Assembly (NCBI GenBank): GCA_024683035.1
Contig: JAIKYQ010000195.1
Coordinates: 1 to 34,941, forward strand
Length of the DNA: 34,941 bases
Source of the DNA: Eubacterium sp.
GTDB lineage: Bacteria > Bacillota > Clostridia > Lachnospirales > Lachnospiraceae
Direction: 5' to 3'
Translations under genes and position numbers: made by a program
Notes under the pieces: model-generated
The model's database searches: none
What the model saw: only the letters and a program-made list of their open reading frames with translations
What the model was told of the DNA's origin: nothing
Part shown: one piece after another, positions 15,947 to 24,040 of the stretch
Layout: each line of letters opens with the position of its first letter
Position numbering within the stretch: the first letter of the stretch is position 1

Positions 15947-16219
15947 ATGAATAAAACAGAACTCATTGCAGCAATCGCTGACCAGGCCGAACTTTCCAAG
16001 AAAGACGCCGAGGCAGCCCTGAATGCATTCACCGGCACCATCGGTAAAGCTCTGAAAAAAGGTGATAAAGTGCAGCTGGTAGGATTTGGTACTTTCGAAG
16101 TCTCCAAGAGATCTGCCCGCAAAGGCCGCAACCCGCAGACCGGCGAAACAATCAAGATCAAAGCTTCCAAAACACCGAAATTCAAAGCCGGCAAAGCTCT
16201 GAAGGATATGATCAACTAA
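15947..16219 (+). CDS. hup: DNA-binding protein HU
   Basis: A 90-residue histone-like HU protein that bends and compacts DNA as a dimer. It has the family layout: helical N-terminal half ([28 protein letters not shown] read in segments), the GFGTFEV beta segment, the [15 protein letters not shown]-binding arm with the intercalating Pro, and the [11 protein letters not shown]-terminal helix. The frame is open further upstream, but the ATG at 15947-15949 has AGGAGGA in place and gives the standard 90-residue length. It is a single-gene unit with strong promoter and terminator. Confidence 0.97.
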   Translation: MNKTELIAAIADQAELSKKDAEAALNAFTGTIGKALKKGDKVQLVGFGTFEVSKRSARKGRNPQTGETIKIKASKTPKFKAGKALKDMIN

Positions 16220-16250
16220 GTATTTCATACATCAGTCAGAATACAGAAGC

Positions 16251-16282
16251 AGCTGCGCACCGTCATGGTGCGCAGCTTTTTT
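16251..16282 (+). terminator. Rho-independent terminator of hup
   Basis: A 10-bp perfect GC-rich stem (16252-16261 with 16267-16276), 5-nt loop, followed by TTTTTT (16277-16282). Confidence 0.95.
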
Positions 16283-16287
16283 GCATC

Positions 16288-16316
16288 TTTCCGTTTATTC
16301 TGCGATTTGTTACAAT
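16288..16316 (+). promoter_or_regulatory. Possible araD promoter
   Basis: A good -10 TACAAT (16311-16316) has only a weak -35 (TTTCCG, 16288-16293) at 17 bp. It lies between the hup terminator and araD, where a promoter is needed. Confidence 0.45.
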
Positions 16317-16382
16317 AAAAAACAGACCGGCACTGTCATGCCCAAAGTATCTGCTGAACGGCACCGAAAGGATGGTATAAAA

Positions 16383-17078
16383 ATGCTCGAAAAACTGAAA
16401 GAAGAAGTCTACGAAGCCAATATGCTGCTTCCGGCTTACAATCTGGTAACTTTCACCTGGGGAAACGTGAGCGGCATCGACCACGAAAGCGGTTTGTTCG
16501 TCATCAAACCGAGCGGCGTTGCCTACGATCAGCTGACGCCGGATGATATGGTCGTCGTCGATCTGGAAGGAAACAAAGTGGAAGGCCGGTATACGCCTTC
16601 CTCCGATACGCCCACACATCTGGTTCTGTACAACCGTTTTCCGGAAATCGGCGGCTGTGTGCACACCCATTCTTCCTGGGCTACCAGCTGGGCCCAGGCC
16701 GGCCGGGGTATCCCCTGTTACGGCACGACCCATGCCGACTATTTCTACGGTGAGATCCCCTGTGTGCGCCACCTGACGACGCAGGAGATCGACGAAGCCT
16801 ATGAAGCCAATGCCGGTGTCGTGATCGCCGATACCTTCGAATCTTCCGGACTGGATTATATTGCCGTACCCGGTGTTTTGTGCAAATCCCACGGTGTCTT
16901 CACCTGGGGAAAAAATGCACACGAAGCCGTGCATAATGCCGTCGTTGTAGAAGAGTGCGCCAAAATGGCCGCACGTACCGAGCTGCTGAATCCTCATGTC
17001 TGCCCTGCTCCCCAGGCCATGCAGGATAAACACTATTACCGCAAGCACGGCGCAAATGCCTATTATGGCCAGAAATAG
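16383..17078 (+). CDS. araD: L-ribulose-5-phosphate 4-epimerase
   Basis: A 231-residue class II aldolase-fold enzyme that converts L-ribulose 5-phosphate to D-xylulose 5-phosphate in arabinose and related pentose use. Its length equals E. coli AraD. Zinc ligands H94, H96 and H170 sit in CVHTHSSW and [10 protein letters not shown], the substrate loop SDTPTH is at 74-79, and the catalytic pair corresponds to D119 and Y228 near the C-terminus. The ATG at 16383 follows AAAGGATGG at about 10 bases. No araA, araB or arabinose regulator is nearby; the gene stands alone between hup and rsmA. Related L-xylulose/L-fuculose phosphate enzymes are possible but the residues favour AraD. Confidence 0.92.
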   Translation: MLEKLKEEVYEANMLLPAYNLVTFTWGNVSGIDHESGLFVIKPSGVAYDQLTPDDMVVVDLEGNKVEGRYTPSSDTPTHLVLYNRFPEIGGCVHTHSSWATSWAQAGRGIPCYGTTHADYFYGEIPCVRHLTTQEIDEAYEANAGVVIADTFESSGLDYIAVPGVLCKSHGVFTWGKNAHEAVHNAVVVEECAKMAARTELLNPHVCPAPQAMQDKHYYRKHGANAYYGQK

Positions 17079-17311
17079 GCAAAACAGCCCGGCATAACCC
17101 TATATATGGACAGTACAGTCATAAAACATTTTCGAAACGTTCATAGTTTGTTAATTTTTTAATGATTGCCTGTCCATATTTCATGCCTATACTGTACTCA
17201 TAGCATGATTGTTTCAATTTTTCTTTTTCATATACCGATGTATATCGGATCTCCTTCCTTTAAGAAAGACCTCCACAATAATGTGGGGGTCTTTACTGTT
17301 GGGTTATAGCC
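17079..17311. other. AT-rich gap between araD and rsmA with interlocking inverted repeats
   Basis: No gene is seen. TATGGACAG (17105-17113) is inverted at 17170-17178, and the overlapping AGTACAGT (17112-17119) is inverted at 17191-17198, so the first arm could pair with either of two partners. A small hairpin CCGAT-GTAT-ATCGG is at 17235-17248. The terminator at 17265-17294 closes the gap. No promoter is clear. Confidence 0.6.
17265..17294. terminator. Terminator between converging araD and rsmA
   Basis: Arms 17265-17276 and 17283-17294 form a 12-bp stem (one G-T type mismatch) with AAAG at one end and CTTT at the other, so it can act on both strands. It ends 18 bp from the rsmA stop; on the minus transcript UCUUUCUU follows. 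Confidence 0.78.
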
Positions 17312-18178
17312 TTACTGTTCCAGTGCCTTCTCCAGTTCGATAAACTGTTCCAGGGACAGCGCTTCGCCGCGTATATCCGGCCGCAGGCGGCAGCTTTCCA
17401 GCGCCGCGGTGATCTGTCCGGCAGTATAAGATAGTTCTGCCGCATGGCGCAGACTGTTATACAGTGTTTTTCTGCGCTGGGAAAACACGGCACGGATAAT
17501 ACGGAATAACGCTTCTTTTTCATTTTCCGCAAGCCGTGCCGGCCGGCTTGTCAGCCGGATCACGGTGCTTCCGACCTTCGGTTTCGGCAAAAAACATCCC
17601 GGAGATACCTGTAAAACGATCTCCGGAACGGTATGATACTGCACGGCCAGAGACAACGCCCCATAGTCTTTTGTACCTGGGGCGGCCTGCATCCGGTCTG
17701 CCACTTCTTTCTGTACCATTAATGTATAGGAAAGAACCGGAAGCTGTGCTTCCAGCATGGACATCAGGATTGGGGTCGTGATGTAATACGGCAGATTGGC
17801 CACCACCTTGACCGGTCTGTCCTGTGCGTGATCCTCGATCAGCTTCTTCAGGTCTACTTTCAGCACATCCGCAGAGATCACCAGCGTGTTTTCATATTCC
17901 GCCAGCGTTTCCGAAAGCACCGGGATCAGTCCGGTATCTACTTCGACTGCGATCACGCGTCCTGCCCTGGCTGCCAGATACTGTGTGAGCGTGCCGATTC
18001 CCGGGCCGATTTCCAGAACACAATCAGACCCGGTAACACCGGCGGCTTCAACGATCTTTTCCGGTATATGGGCATCGATCAGAAAATTCTGTCCGTATTT
18101 TTTCTGCGTACGGATCCCGTACTGCTGCAGGATGGAAATGGCTGCAGCCGGTTTTGCCAGATAGGGTTCCGGCATCAT
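17312..18178 (-). CDS. rsmA: 16S rRNA dimethyladenosine methyltransferase RsmA (KsgA)
   Basis: A 288-residue SAM-dependent enzyme that dimethylates the two adjacent adenines near the 3' end of 16S rRNA during small-subunit assembly. Motifs: N-terminal KKYGQNFLID, SAM loop EIGPGIGTLTQ, acidic VIAVEVD, and the catalytic NLPYYITTP. The C-terminal helical domain includes FSQRRKTLYNSL. Length is normal. The start ATG overlaps the stop of the upstream AAA+ gene (ATGA), so translation is probably coupled. The upstream frame also contains a second ATG one codon in. In many Bacillota rsmA lies beside rnmV; here it is coupled to an unusual AAA+ protein. Confidence 0.96.
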   Translation of the reverse strand: MMPEPYLAKPAAAISILQQYGIRTQKKYGQNFLIDAHIPEKIVEAAGVTGSDCVLEIGPGIGTLTQYLAARAGRVIAVEVDTGLIPVLSETLAEYENTLVISADVLKVDLKKLIEDHAQDRPVKVVANLPYYITTPILMSMLEAQLPVLSYTLMVQKEVADRMQAAPGTKDYGALSLAVQYHTVPEIVLQVSPGCFLPKPKVGSTVIRLTSRPARLAENEKEALFRIIRAVFSQRRKTLYNSLRHAAELSYTAGQITAALESCRLRPDIRGEALSLEQFIELEKALEQ

Positions 18179-20769
18179 TCAAAATCTTTTTCGTGCAGGA
18201 TGGTCAGACGGGATGTCTCTCCCCGTTTTCCGACCCGTTTGCTGCGCCGACGGCCGCGCATCGAATGATCGATCGCTTTATCGACCATATCCCGTACTAC
18301 AGAAATGGTAACCGGATCGTCTTCGCTCTGCTGGTTTCCGATTTTCGTATACAGGGCCAGAATGGCCAGATCATCCAGCTGGCAGTCATTCTCCGCCGCA
18401 TACGTACGCGCAAACGTAACCAGTTCATCATTGGTGAAGACCGGTATGGAAATCAGTTTGTCAAATTTGGCCGCAAAAGTCGGATTCGCTTTCAGGAAGG
18501 CACGCATGGCCGTTTTTTCATCCTCGATGATCACGATCATGCAGTCTGTCCTGAATTCCATGGACTGATTCAGCTTCGCCAGCGTCTGCTCGTTGACATG
18601 GCTGATTTCTTCTATGATCAGAAAACCGCCGGACATCAGATTGACGATACGGACCGGGTCCTTGGTATTCAGATCATCGCCTTTGATCCGTGCCACCTTG
18701 ACTGCAGAAAGATCCATGTCTTTGCACATCGTGATGATCAGCCCGTGAGACAGTCTCGATTTTCCTGTGCCCCTGGCTCCCATGACGCCGATATTGCCAT
18801 GCAGCGACGTGCGTTCACCGGCATGTTCGTATACGCTGCTGATCGCTTCCAGGATCTGGCTGTCCATTCCCGGTATACGCGCAAAATACGTGAACGTCTT
18901 GCGCTGTTCTTCGTTCATCCGGGTCGGTCTGGCTCTGTTCAGAATACGGATCCGCTGTTCTTCTGCGGTTTCGGAGCTGAGGATCTTATCGATCGAAATC
19001 GGCACGGTGTTCTGTCCGATCATGCCCAGCGGAATCGTATGCGCCTTTTTCTCTTCCGGCGTGGGTTCTTCATCCGGAATTTCCAGCTCTTCGTTGTATT
19101 TTGGTTTCGGTTTTTCCGACACTGCCTTGGCAGCCAGTTCTTCTGCCGCCTGATGCAGTGCTTCTGCCGGCACAACGCTTTCAACAGCTGCCTGAATGCT
19201 TTCCGCCGCTGTATTGTTCACCTCTTCGCCGCTCTCCCTCTGCACGGTTCCCCGATCCGCACTCTCTGTGACGGTATCCTCTGCCGGTGTCTGCCGGGGT
19301 TCTGCCCGGAACTCTTTGTCTGTACCGGAAACTTCTTCCGTGTCTGCTTTCCTGACTGCCTCTTCTTCCGCTGCCTGCGCCGCATCCATCGCTTCGATCA
19401 GTTTCTCCGTGCCGGACAGCTGCGGCACCGGAATCTCTTCCTGTACCGGTGTGACTCTGTGTTCTTTATATTCTCCGGAAATGATTTCTTCGGATATGGC
19501 TCCCTCCATCTCATGCAGGAATCCTTCCAGATCAAAATCATCCTGATTTCTTTCCGGCTGCTTTTCCTGTACCGGCATTTCTTCCGAAACGGTTTCTTCC
19601 TCTGCCGGCTCTGCTTCAGACGGAGCGGCTTCTTCCCGGACCGGTGCTTCCGCCGGCGCTGCCGCCGCTTTTTCTTCCGAAATCAGTTCCCGGACTTTAA
19701 GGTCTTTTTCGTCCGGTTCTTCCCCTGCACTTTCGTAACCGGTTTTTTCCTGCTTTCTGTCTCCGCGTCTGCCGAATACATTGTGGAACCCCTTCAGGAA
19801 ACGGTTTGTCACAACCTCGTTCTCTTCTCCGCTTTCTTCTTCCTCATCTTCTTCTTTGACCGCATCCGGCACCCTGCCGTCTTCCGGCATCTCTCCATCC
19901 TCCGGCTCAAAGCGGAATACCACTTCTTTCTGTTCCTCTGTCGGAGTCGGCTTCGGGAACTGGTCGGATCCTTCTGCTTCCTCTGCTGCCTCGGCCGCTT
20001 CTGCTGCTTCTTTTTCTTCCTGTGCGCGGGCTTCTTCTTCCGCCGCCGCTTTGGCCGCTTCTTCTTCTGCCTTTCTCGCTGCTTCTTCTTCCGCTTTCCT
20101 TGCCGCTTCTTCGGCTGCTTTGGCTGCGGCCGCTTCGCGCAGGCGGCGTGCTTCCGCATCCCGTTCGCGGTTGTAGAGGATCTCCTGATTCGGGGTCAGC
20201 GCCTCGTACTGCTTCTTCAGCTCCATCGCCTTCAGCACGTATTTTCCTTCATTGAACCAGAGGATCAGATCATCACAGGCCTCTACGCATTTCTTTTCTT
20301 CACCGGCACGGGAGTATAACTCAGCCAGCTCGTAGGCCCATCGTTCGGTATATTCTTTCTCCCGGTACTCTTCCAGGACCTTGATCTGGGAATCCAGCGG
20401 GGCATCTTTCGCCTTGAACAGTTTATACTGGAGCACGTAGCGGGAATTGTCATTCTGAGCGACCTTGGAAAACTCATGAAAATACTTTTCCGCCTGATCC
20501 ACCTGCCCCAGCCGCAGACAGACATCTACCAGCCTCGATAAAACGCCGCGCCCGATGGATGTGCGGGTCTGCGCTATCATCAGAATCTCTTTCATTTTTT
20601 CAAAATTACGATTCTGCTCATAGACATCCGCCACCATGTTCAGCGTTTTTACGCTTTTTACCCGTCTCCAGTCTATCGCCTCGACGATCGGCAGCGCGCC
20701 TTTATAGTCCCCGTCTTCCACACAAATGGTCAGTTCGTCCAGCTTCTGCTGATATTCTGCTTTATCCAA
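18175..20769 (-). CDS. Large protein: N-terminal helical repeats, acidic linker, C-terminal AAA+ ATPase; function unknown
   Basis: An 864-residue cytoplasmic protein I cannot assign to a known system. Residues 1-200 are TPR-like helical repeats. Residues 203-267 are an Ala/Glu/Arg-rich probable coiled coil. Residues 268-570 are acidic, Pro/Glu-rich and probably disordered. An AAA+ domain spans about 600-835, with Walker A GARGTGKS (664-671) and a Walker B-like FLIIEE (716-721) with Glu where Asp is usual. The segment FLKANPTFAAKFDKLISIP recalls CbbX/SpoVK-type AAA+ proteins (FLxSNPGLxSRF), but the usual arginine finger position is not Arg. The C-terminus is basic (RGRRRSKRVGKR, 838-849). The start is most likely TTG (20767-20769), because AAGGAGA lies six bases upstream. 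It overlaps rsmA by four bases. Confidence 0.8.
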   Translation of the reverse strand: MDKAEYQQKLDELTICVEDGDYKGALPIVEAIDWRRVKSVKTLNMVADVYEQNRNFEKMKEILMIAQTRTSIGRGVLSRLVDVCLRLGQVDQAEKYFHEFSKVAQNDNSRYVLQYKLFKAKDAPLDSQIKVLEEYREKEYTERWAYELAELYSRAGEEKKCVEACDDLILWFNEGKYVLKAMELKKQYEALTPNQEILYNRERDAEARRLREAAAAKAAEEAARKAEEEAARKAEEEAAKAAAEEEARAQEEKEAAEAAEAAEEAEGSDQFPKPTPTEEQKEVVFRFEPEDGEMPEDGRVPDAVKEEDEEEESGEENEVVTNRFLKGFHNVFGRRGDRKQEKTGYESAGEEPDEKDLKVRELISEEKAAAAPAEAPVREEAAPSEAEPAEEETVSEEMPVQEKQPERNQDDFDLEGFLHEMEGAISEEIISGEYKEHRVTPVQEEIPVPQLSGTEKLIEAMDAAQAAEEEAVRKADTEEVSGTDKEFRAEPRQTPAEDTVTESADRGTVQRESGEEVNNTAAESIQAAVESVVPAEALHQAAEELAAKAVSEKPKPKYNEELEIPDEEPTPEEKKAHTIPLGMIGQNTVPISIDKILSSETAEEQRIRILNRARPTRMNEEQRKTFTYFARIPGMDSQILEAISSVYEHAGERTSLHGNIGVMGARGTGKSRLSHGLIITMCKDMDLSAVKVARIKGDDLNTKDPVRIVNLMSGGFLIIEEISHVNEQTLAKLNQSMEFRTDCMIVIIEDEKTAMRAFLKANPTFAAKFDKLISIPVFTNDELVTFARTYAAENDCQLDDLAILALYTKIGNQQSEDDPVTISVVRDMVDKAIDHSMRGRRRSKRVGKRGETSRLTILHEKDFE

Positions 20770-21077
20770 GATCTTTCTCCTTGCTACCTGTTTTTCCCCT
20801 GTTTCCGCGTGCAACAGAACAGATCCGGCTGCTGCCTGCAGCTGCCGTTCTGCCGGATCCGGTCATGACGTACACATTCAGAAATATTATATATTAAAAT
20901 ATTACGAAAATAAAGCCGTTTTGTGACATATTCGCACAAAAACAAGACAAAAAAACAAGGCATTGAATAAACACGGAAACAACAGTAAAATAGACCTGTC
21001 GGAATACAGACAGAACAGGCAAGGATTCCAAACAGCTGTTGGAATGAGATAAAAACACATGGCAGGAGGCTGCAGTT
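20770..21077. promoter_or_regulatory. Divergent promoter region between the AAA+ gene and rpiB
   Basis: Leftward: -10 TATAAT (20886-20891) with a weak -35 TTTATT (20909-20914), and a leader hairpin with arms GATCCGGC (20822-20829) and GCCGGATC (20852-20859) around an inner GCAGCTGC. Rightward: -35 TTGAAT (20963-20968), 17-bp spacer, -10 TAAAAT (20986-20991), then a small CTGTC/GACAG dyad in the rpiB leader. The middle is AT-rich. No gene is seen. Confidence 0.6.
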
Positions 21078-21530
21078 ATGATTGCACTGGGAAGTGACCA
21101 CGGCGGATTTCTTTTGAAGGAAGCCATAAAACAACACCTGGAAGAACAAGGGTATGAAGTAAAAGATTTCGGCAGTTATGACGAGAACCCGGTCGATTAT
21201 CCGACGATCGCCGTTCCCGTGGCCAAGGCTGTCATAAGCGGCGAATGTGAACGGGCTATTCTCTGCTGCGGCACGGGTCTGGGCATGTCCATCGCAGCAA
21301 ATAAGATCAACGGCATCCGTGCGGCCTGCTGTTCCGACTGTTACAGTGCCCAGCTGACCCGTACACACAATGACGCCAATGTGCTGTGTCTCGGCGGCCG
21401 TGTGATCGGTCCCGGCCTGGCAATTATGATGGCCGACCTTTTCCTGACCACGAAATTCGTCGGGGGCCGCCACGCCCACCGGCTGGAGATGCTGAAGGAA
21501 ATTGAAGCTACACAGGATCTGAAACGATAA
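21078..21530 (+). CDS. rpiB: Ribose-5-phosphate isomerase B
   Basis: A 150-residue RpiB/LacAB-family isomerase that interconverts ribose 5-phosphate and ribulose 5-phosphate. The N-terminal phosphate and substrate loop is GSDHGGF (5-11), the catalytic Cys is in LCCGTGLGMSIAANK (Cys64 by alignment) and THNDANVLCLGGRV supplies the conserved His and Asn. Length and motifs are normal. The ATG has AGGAGG upstream. It is transcribed away from the AAA+ gene and has its own promoter. Related enzymes act on allose 6-phosphate or on erythrulose phosphates, so the substrate is likely but not certain. Confidence 0.95.
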   Translation: MIALGSDHGGFLLKEAIKQHLEEQGYEVKDFGSYDENPVDYPTIAVPVAKAVISGECERAILCCGTGLGMSIAANKINGIRAACCSDCYSAQLTRTHNDANVLCLGGRVIGPGLAIMMADLFLTTKFVGGRHAHRLEMLKEIEATQDLKR

Positions 21531-21544
21531 GTCAACCGGTCTGT

Positions 21545-21646
21545 CTGTATGCAGGAAAGGCCTGTATGCAGGATCATTCAGCAGACCTGGTATGCCAGAC
21601 GCCCGAAACAGGTAAAGTAACCATTCTTTCCTGCTCCGGGCGTCTG
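21545..21646. repeat. Direct repeat and two-part hairpin between converging rpiB and larA
   Basis: CTGTATGCAGGA occurs twice (21545-21556 and 21562-21573). Further on, a 10-bp perfect stem (21596-21605 with 21637-21646) encloses a second short stem CAGG/CCTG (21609-21612 with 21630-21633). The genes converge here, so it may act as a terminator on both strands, but no U-run is adjacent. Confidence 0.6.
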
Positions 21647-21704
21647 TAATGTATACTGTCCGTTTTATAACGTTAAATTTTTAGTCCGTATCTAACATCC
21701 GTTT

Positions 21705-22982
21705 TTAGTCTCGTACCACCACGGAAATGCCGTTCGGAATACAGGTCAGGGAAGCCTCTTCCCCTTTCCATTCCCGTGCCAGCTTATAAGCCGTGTCCAG
21801 ATCCGGCGCATACGTCACCTTCAGACCTTCGATCATCTCTTTCTGTTCGGGATCTGCCACAAAGATCACACGATATTTCCGGGCGATCCGGGCAAAGATC
21901 TGCGAGCACCACTGATCCGGGCGCGTCTCTTCCTGCGGCGTTGCCAGGAATTTCTGATACGCTGTTTCGATATCCGGTTCATCCGCGATGATATGATAGA
22001 AGAAATCTCCGCCGTTGCCGTCTGTGCAGGAACTCAGCATGATGATCACGCCGCCGTCCTTTACAGTGGCTTCCCCGGCTGTCATGCCTTTGGGTGACTG
22101 ATAGGCATTCTGATCCAGCGGATAACCGCCGTTTGTCGTGATTACAATGTCCGCCGGTTCCGGCTTCACGCATACATAATCGGCAATGAAATCACAGCCT
22201 TTTCTGTGCGCGGTTTCGAATTCACCTGCAAACGCAGCAACTGTCTTCTTCTTCTCGTCAATGACAACATTGACAATATACGCCAGCTTAGCCATTTTGG
22301 CTGCCGCGACCATATCCTCATGCATCGGATTGCCGTCCAGGATACCCGTGCGGGAATGCGGATCATCGATGAATTTTGAGCAGTGGTTGCCCATTACCGT
22401 TACCGCATCGGCAATACCCGGAAGGATACTCTTGCGGCCGCCCGAGAATCCGGCGAAGAAATGCGGCTCTATGAAGCCTTCTGCCACCAGCAGCGATGCC
22501 TCTACCGCCACTTTGTCCAGGATACAGTCCGGGCCGGAAGGCAGGACACCCACTTTTACATTTCTGGACGGATCGTGTGCATCGTGGATCACGATCTTAT
22601 CCTTAAACTCTTCAAACAGGGCATCTCCCAGTTTTCCCTTCAGCTCGTCGACCGTGGTCGGGCGATGGAAACCGGTCGCCACCAGCAGTGTAATGTCGAT
22701 GTCCGGGTTCCCTTCACGCAGTTCGCGGACCATATGCGGCAGGATATCCGGGCTCGGCACGGGACGCGTATGATCGCTGATGATGATCACACAGTCCGGT
22801 TTTCCCTTGGCCAATTCGGAAAGCTTCGGGCTGTTGATGGGGTGCTCCATGGCCTCCCGTACGATCTCAAATCCGTCCTTGTCGCTGGCCAGCCGGTCTA
22901 CACCGGAGACCAGGACCGGTGTATCGTCCGGAACCTGAAGATCCATGGTCGTTTTTTTGTAGAAAAATTTTACAGTCTTCAT
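21705..22982 (-). CDS. larA: LarA-type nickel-pincer lactate racemase
   Basis: A 425-residue LarA-family protein that interconverts D- and L-lactate using a nickel-pincer nucleotide. The residues known in Lactobacillus plantarum LarA are all present with matching spacing: R73 (SDHTR), H106 (ATGFHRP), H174 and K184 in HFFAGFSGGRK, and H200 (VMGNH). K184 would carry the cofactor. The family includes racemases of other hydroxy acids, but the neighbours (lactate permease, dehydrogenase, Etf) support lactate. The cofactor-making genes larB, larC and larE are not in this window. Start chosen is ATG 22980-22982; a GTG five codons upstream is possible, and both have weak ribosome binding sites. The start region is duplicated just upstream. 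Confidence 0.9.
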   Translation of the reverse strand: MKTVKFFYKKTTMDLQVPDDTPVLVSGVDRLASDKDGFEIVREAMEHPINSPKLSELAKGKPDCVIIISDHTRPVPSPDILPHMVRELREGNPDIDITLLVATGFHRPTTVDELKGKLGDALFEEFKDKIVIHDAHDPSRNVKVGVLPSGPDCILDKVAVEASLLVAEGFIEPHFFAGFSGGRKSILPGIADAVTVMGNHCSKFIDDPHSRTGILDGNPMHEDMVAAAKMAKLAYIVNVVIDEKKKTVAAFAGEFETAHRKGCDFIADYVCVKPEPADIVITTNGGYPLDQNAYQSPKGMTAGEATVKDGGVIIMLSSCTDGNGGDFFYHIIADEPDIETAYQKFLATPQEETRPDQWCSQIFARIARKYRVIFVADPEQKEMIEGLKVTYAPDLDTAYKLAREWKGEEASLTCIPNGISVVVRD

Positions 22983-23025
22983 GACATTATTTCTCACTTT
23001 CTGATCTATATACAGTCTTCATGAC
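22971..23025 (-). repeat. 15-bp direct repeat duplicating the larA start region
   Basis: TACAGTCTTCATGAC (plus strand) occurs at 22971-22985, across the larA start codon, and again at 23011-23025. A third partial copy, ACTTCATGAC, is at 23032-23041. On the minus strand the upstream copy opens a mini-frame of 11 codons (MKTVYRSESEK, then TAA) whose first four codons repeat those of larA and which ends just before the true start. Confidence 0.85.
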
Positions 23026-23041
23026 TTTTACACTTCATGAC

Positions 23042-23156
23042 ACGTTCCAAAAAGAAAATCCATGTAACGCACAACAGCCATGAACCCGATGCCGGGTCCA
23101 TGGCTACTGTCTACAACAAAGAACATACAGTTGTTCTGTCATGGACACGGCTGTTG
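23042..23156 (-). other. Structured spacer between etfA and larA
   Basis: ACAACAGCC (near 23068-23076) pairs with GGCTGTTGT (near 23146-23154). Inside lie CCATG/CATGG arms, a CCCG-ATG-CCGGG-type hairpin and an AGAACA/TGTTCT pair, which together could form a branched RNA of about 90 nt just after the etfA stop. No U-run follows at once, so it is not a standard terminator. Confidence 0.55.
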
Positions 23157-24026
23157 TTATTTGTTTCTCTTTTTGACCTCTTCGATCATCAGAGGCAGAA
23201 TCTTTTTCGCGTCGCCGACAATACCGATATCTGCAACCGAGAAGATGGCCGCATCTGCATCTTTGTTGATGGCCACAATATACTTGCTTCCGATCATACC
23301 GGAAAGATGCTGTGTAGCTCCGGATACGCCGGCGGCGATATACAGATCGGGCGTGACGATCTTACCGGACTGTCCGACCTGATGGCTCCGCGGGATCCAG
23401 CCGCTTTCAATAGCGGGACGGGTAGCGCCGACCACACCGCCGAGTGCATCTGCCAGCTCCTTGCACAGGCCAAAATCTTCTTCCGAACCCATGCCGCGGC
23501 CGCCGGCTACGATGATGGTGGCATCTTCCAGATTGACGGCTTCCCCGGCTTCTGCAATGACCTCTGTGATCTTTGTCTTGGATTCTGTCGCATTATCCAG
23601 GGCTTCCGCTTCCGGTGCTGTCTCCGGAGCAGCAAAACTGCCGCCGCGGACACTGATCACGGCAGGAGAGGCCTGAATCTGCAGATTCTCAAGGGCTGTT
23701 CCGCCGAATACCGGACGGGTTACGATGATCTTTCCGTCTTCGACCTTCAGGCCGATCGCATCATTGACAGATGCCCCGCCCAGACGTGCGGCAATACGCG
23801 GTGTAACCAGCTTGCCGATCTGTGTTGCGGCAAACAGAATGACGTCAAAACCATCTGCTTTTTTTGTGATCGCATCCGTTACGGTATCTTCATAAATAAC
23901 GCCGTCTGCTTCCGCCACACATACAGCGGTTGCCTCTGCGCCGATGGCAGCTGCGGCAGAAATCAGTTCCAGACTGGCACCGGCAGGAGACCCGTCTTTC
24001 ATTTCAAAAAACACTAATGCTTTCAT
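23157..24026 (-). CDS. etfA: Electron transfer flavoprotein alpha subunit
   Basis: A 289-residue EtfA that binds FAD in its C-terminal domain and passes electrons between dehydrogenases. The C-terminal motifs are clear: [34 protein letters not shown], the FAD loop [12 protein letters not shown] and [19 protein letters not shown]. It is short for the family (usually above 310) and has no N-terminal ferredoxin-like Cys cluster. ATG 24024-24026 has a strong AAGGAGGAG. It starts 14 bp after etfB. It probably serves both the FAD lactate dehydrogenase and the acyl-CoA dehydrogenase of the same operon. Confidence 0.94.
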   Translation of the reverse strand: MKALVFFEMKDGSPAGASLELISAAAAIGAEATAVCVAEADGVIYEDTVTDAITKKADGFDVILFAATQIGKLVTPRIAARLGGASVNDAIGLKVEDGKIIVTRPVFGGTALENLQIQASPAVISVRGGSFAAPETAPEAEALDNATESKTKITEVIAEAGEAVNLEDATIIVAGGRGMGSEEDFGLCKELADALGGVVGATRPAIESGWIPRSHQVGQSGKIVTPDLYIAAGVSGATQHLSGMIGSKYIVAINKDADAAIFSVADIGIVGDAKKILPLMIEEVKKRNK

Positions 24027-24040
24027 TATGATCTCCTCCT

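Noticed and set aside
18154-20319. A 721-codon plus-strand open frame opposite the AAA+ gene, and similar long frames opposite proS, the sugar ATPase, the lipoprotein, the lactate dehydrogenase and the Na/Pi cotransporter
   Set aside because: Each lies antisense to a gene with clear family motifs, has Cys/Arg/His/Phe-rich low-quality protein sequence and lacks a proper ribosome binding site. Codon bias of the true genes leaves the opposite strand open.
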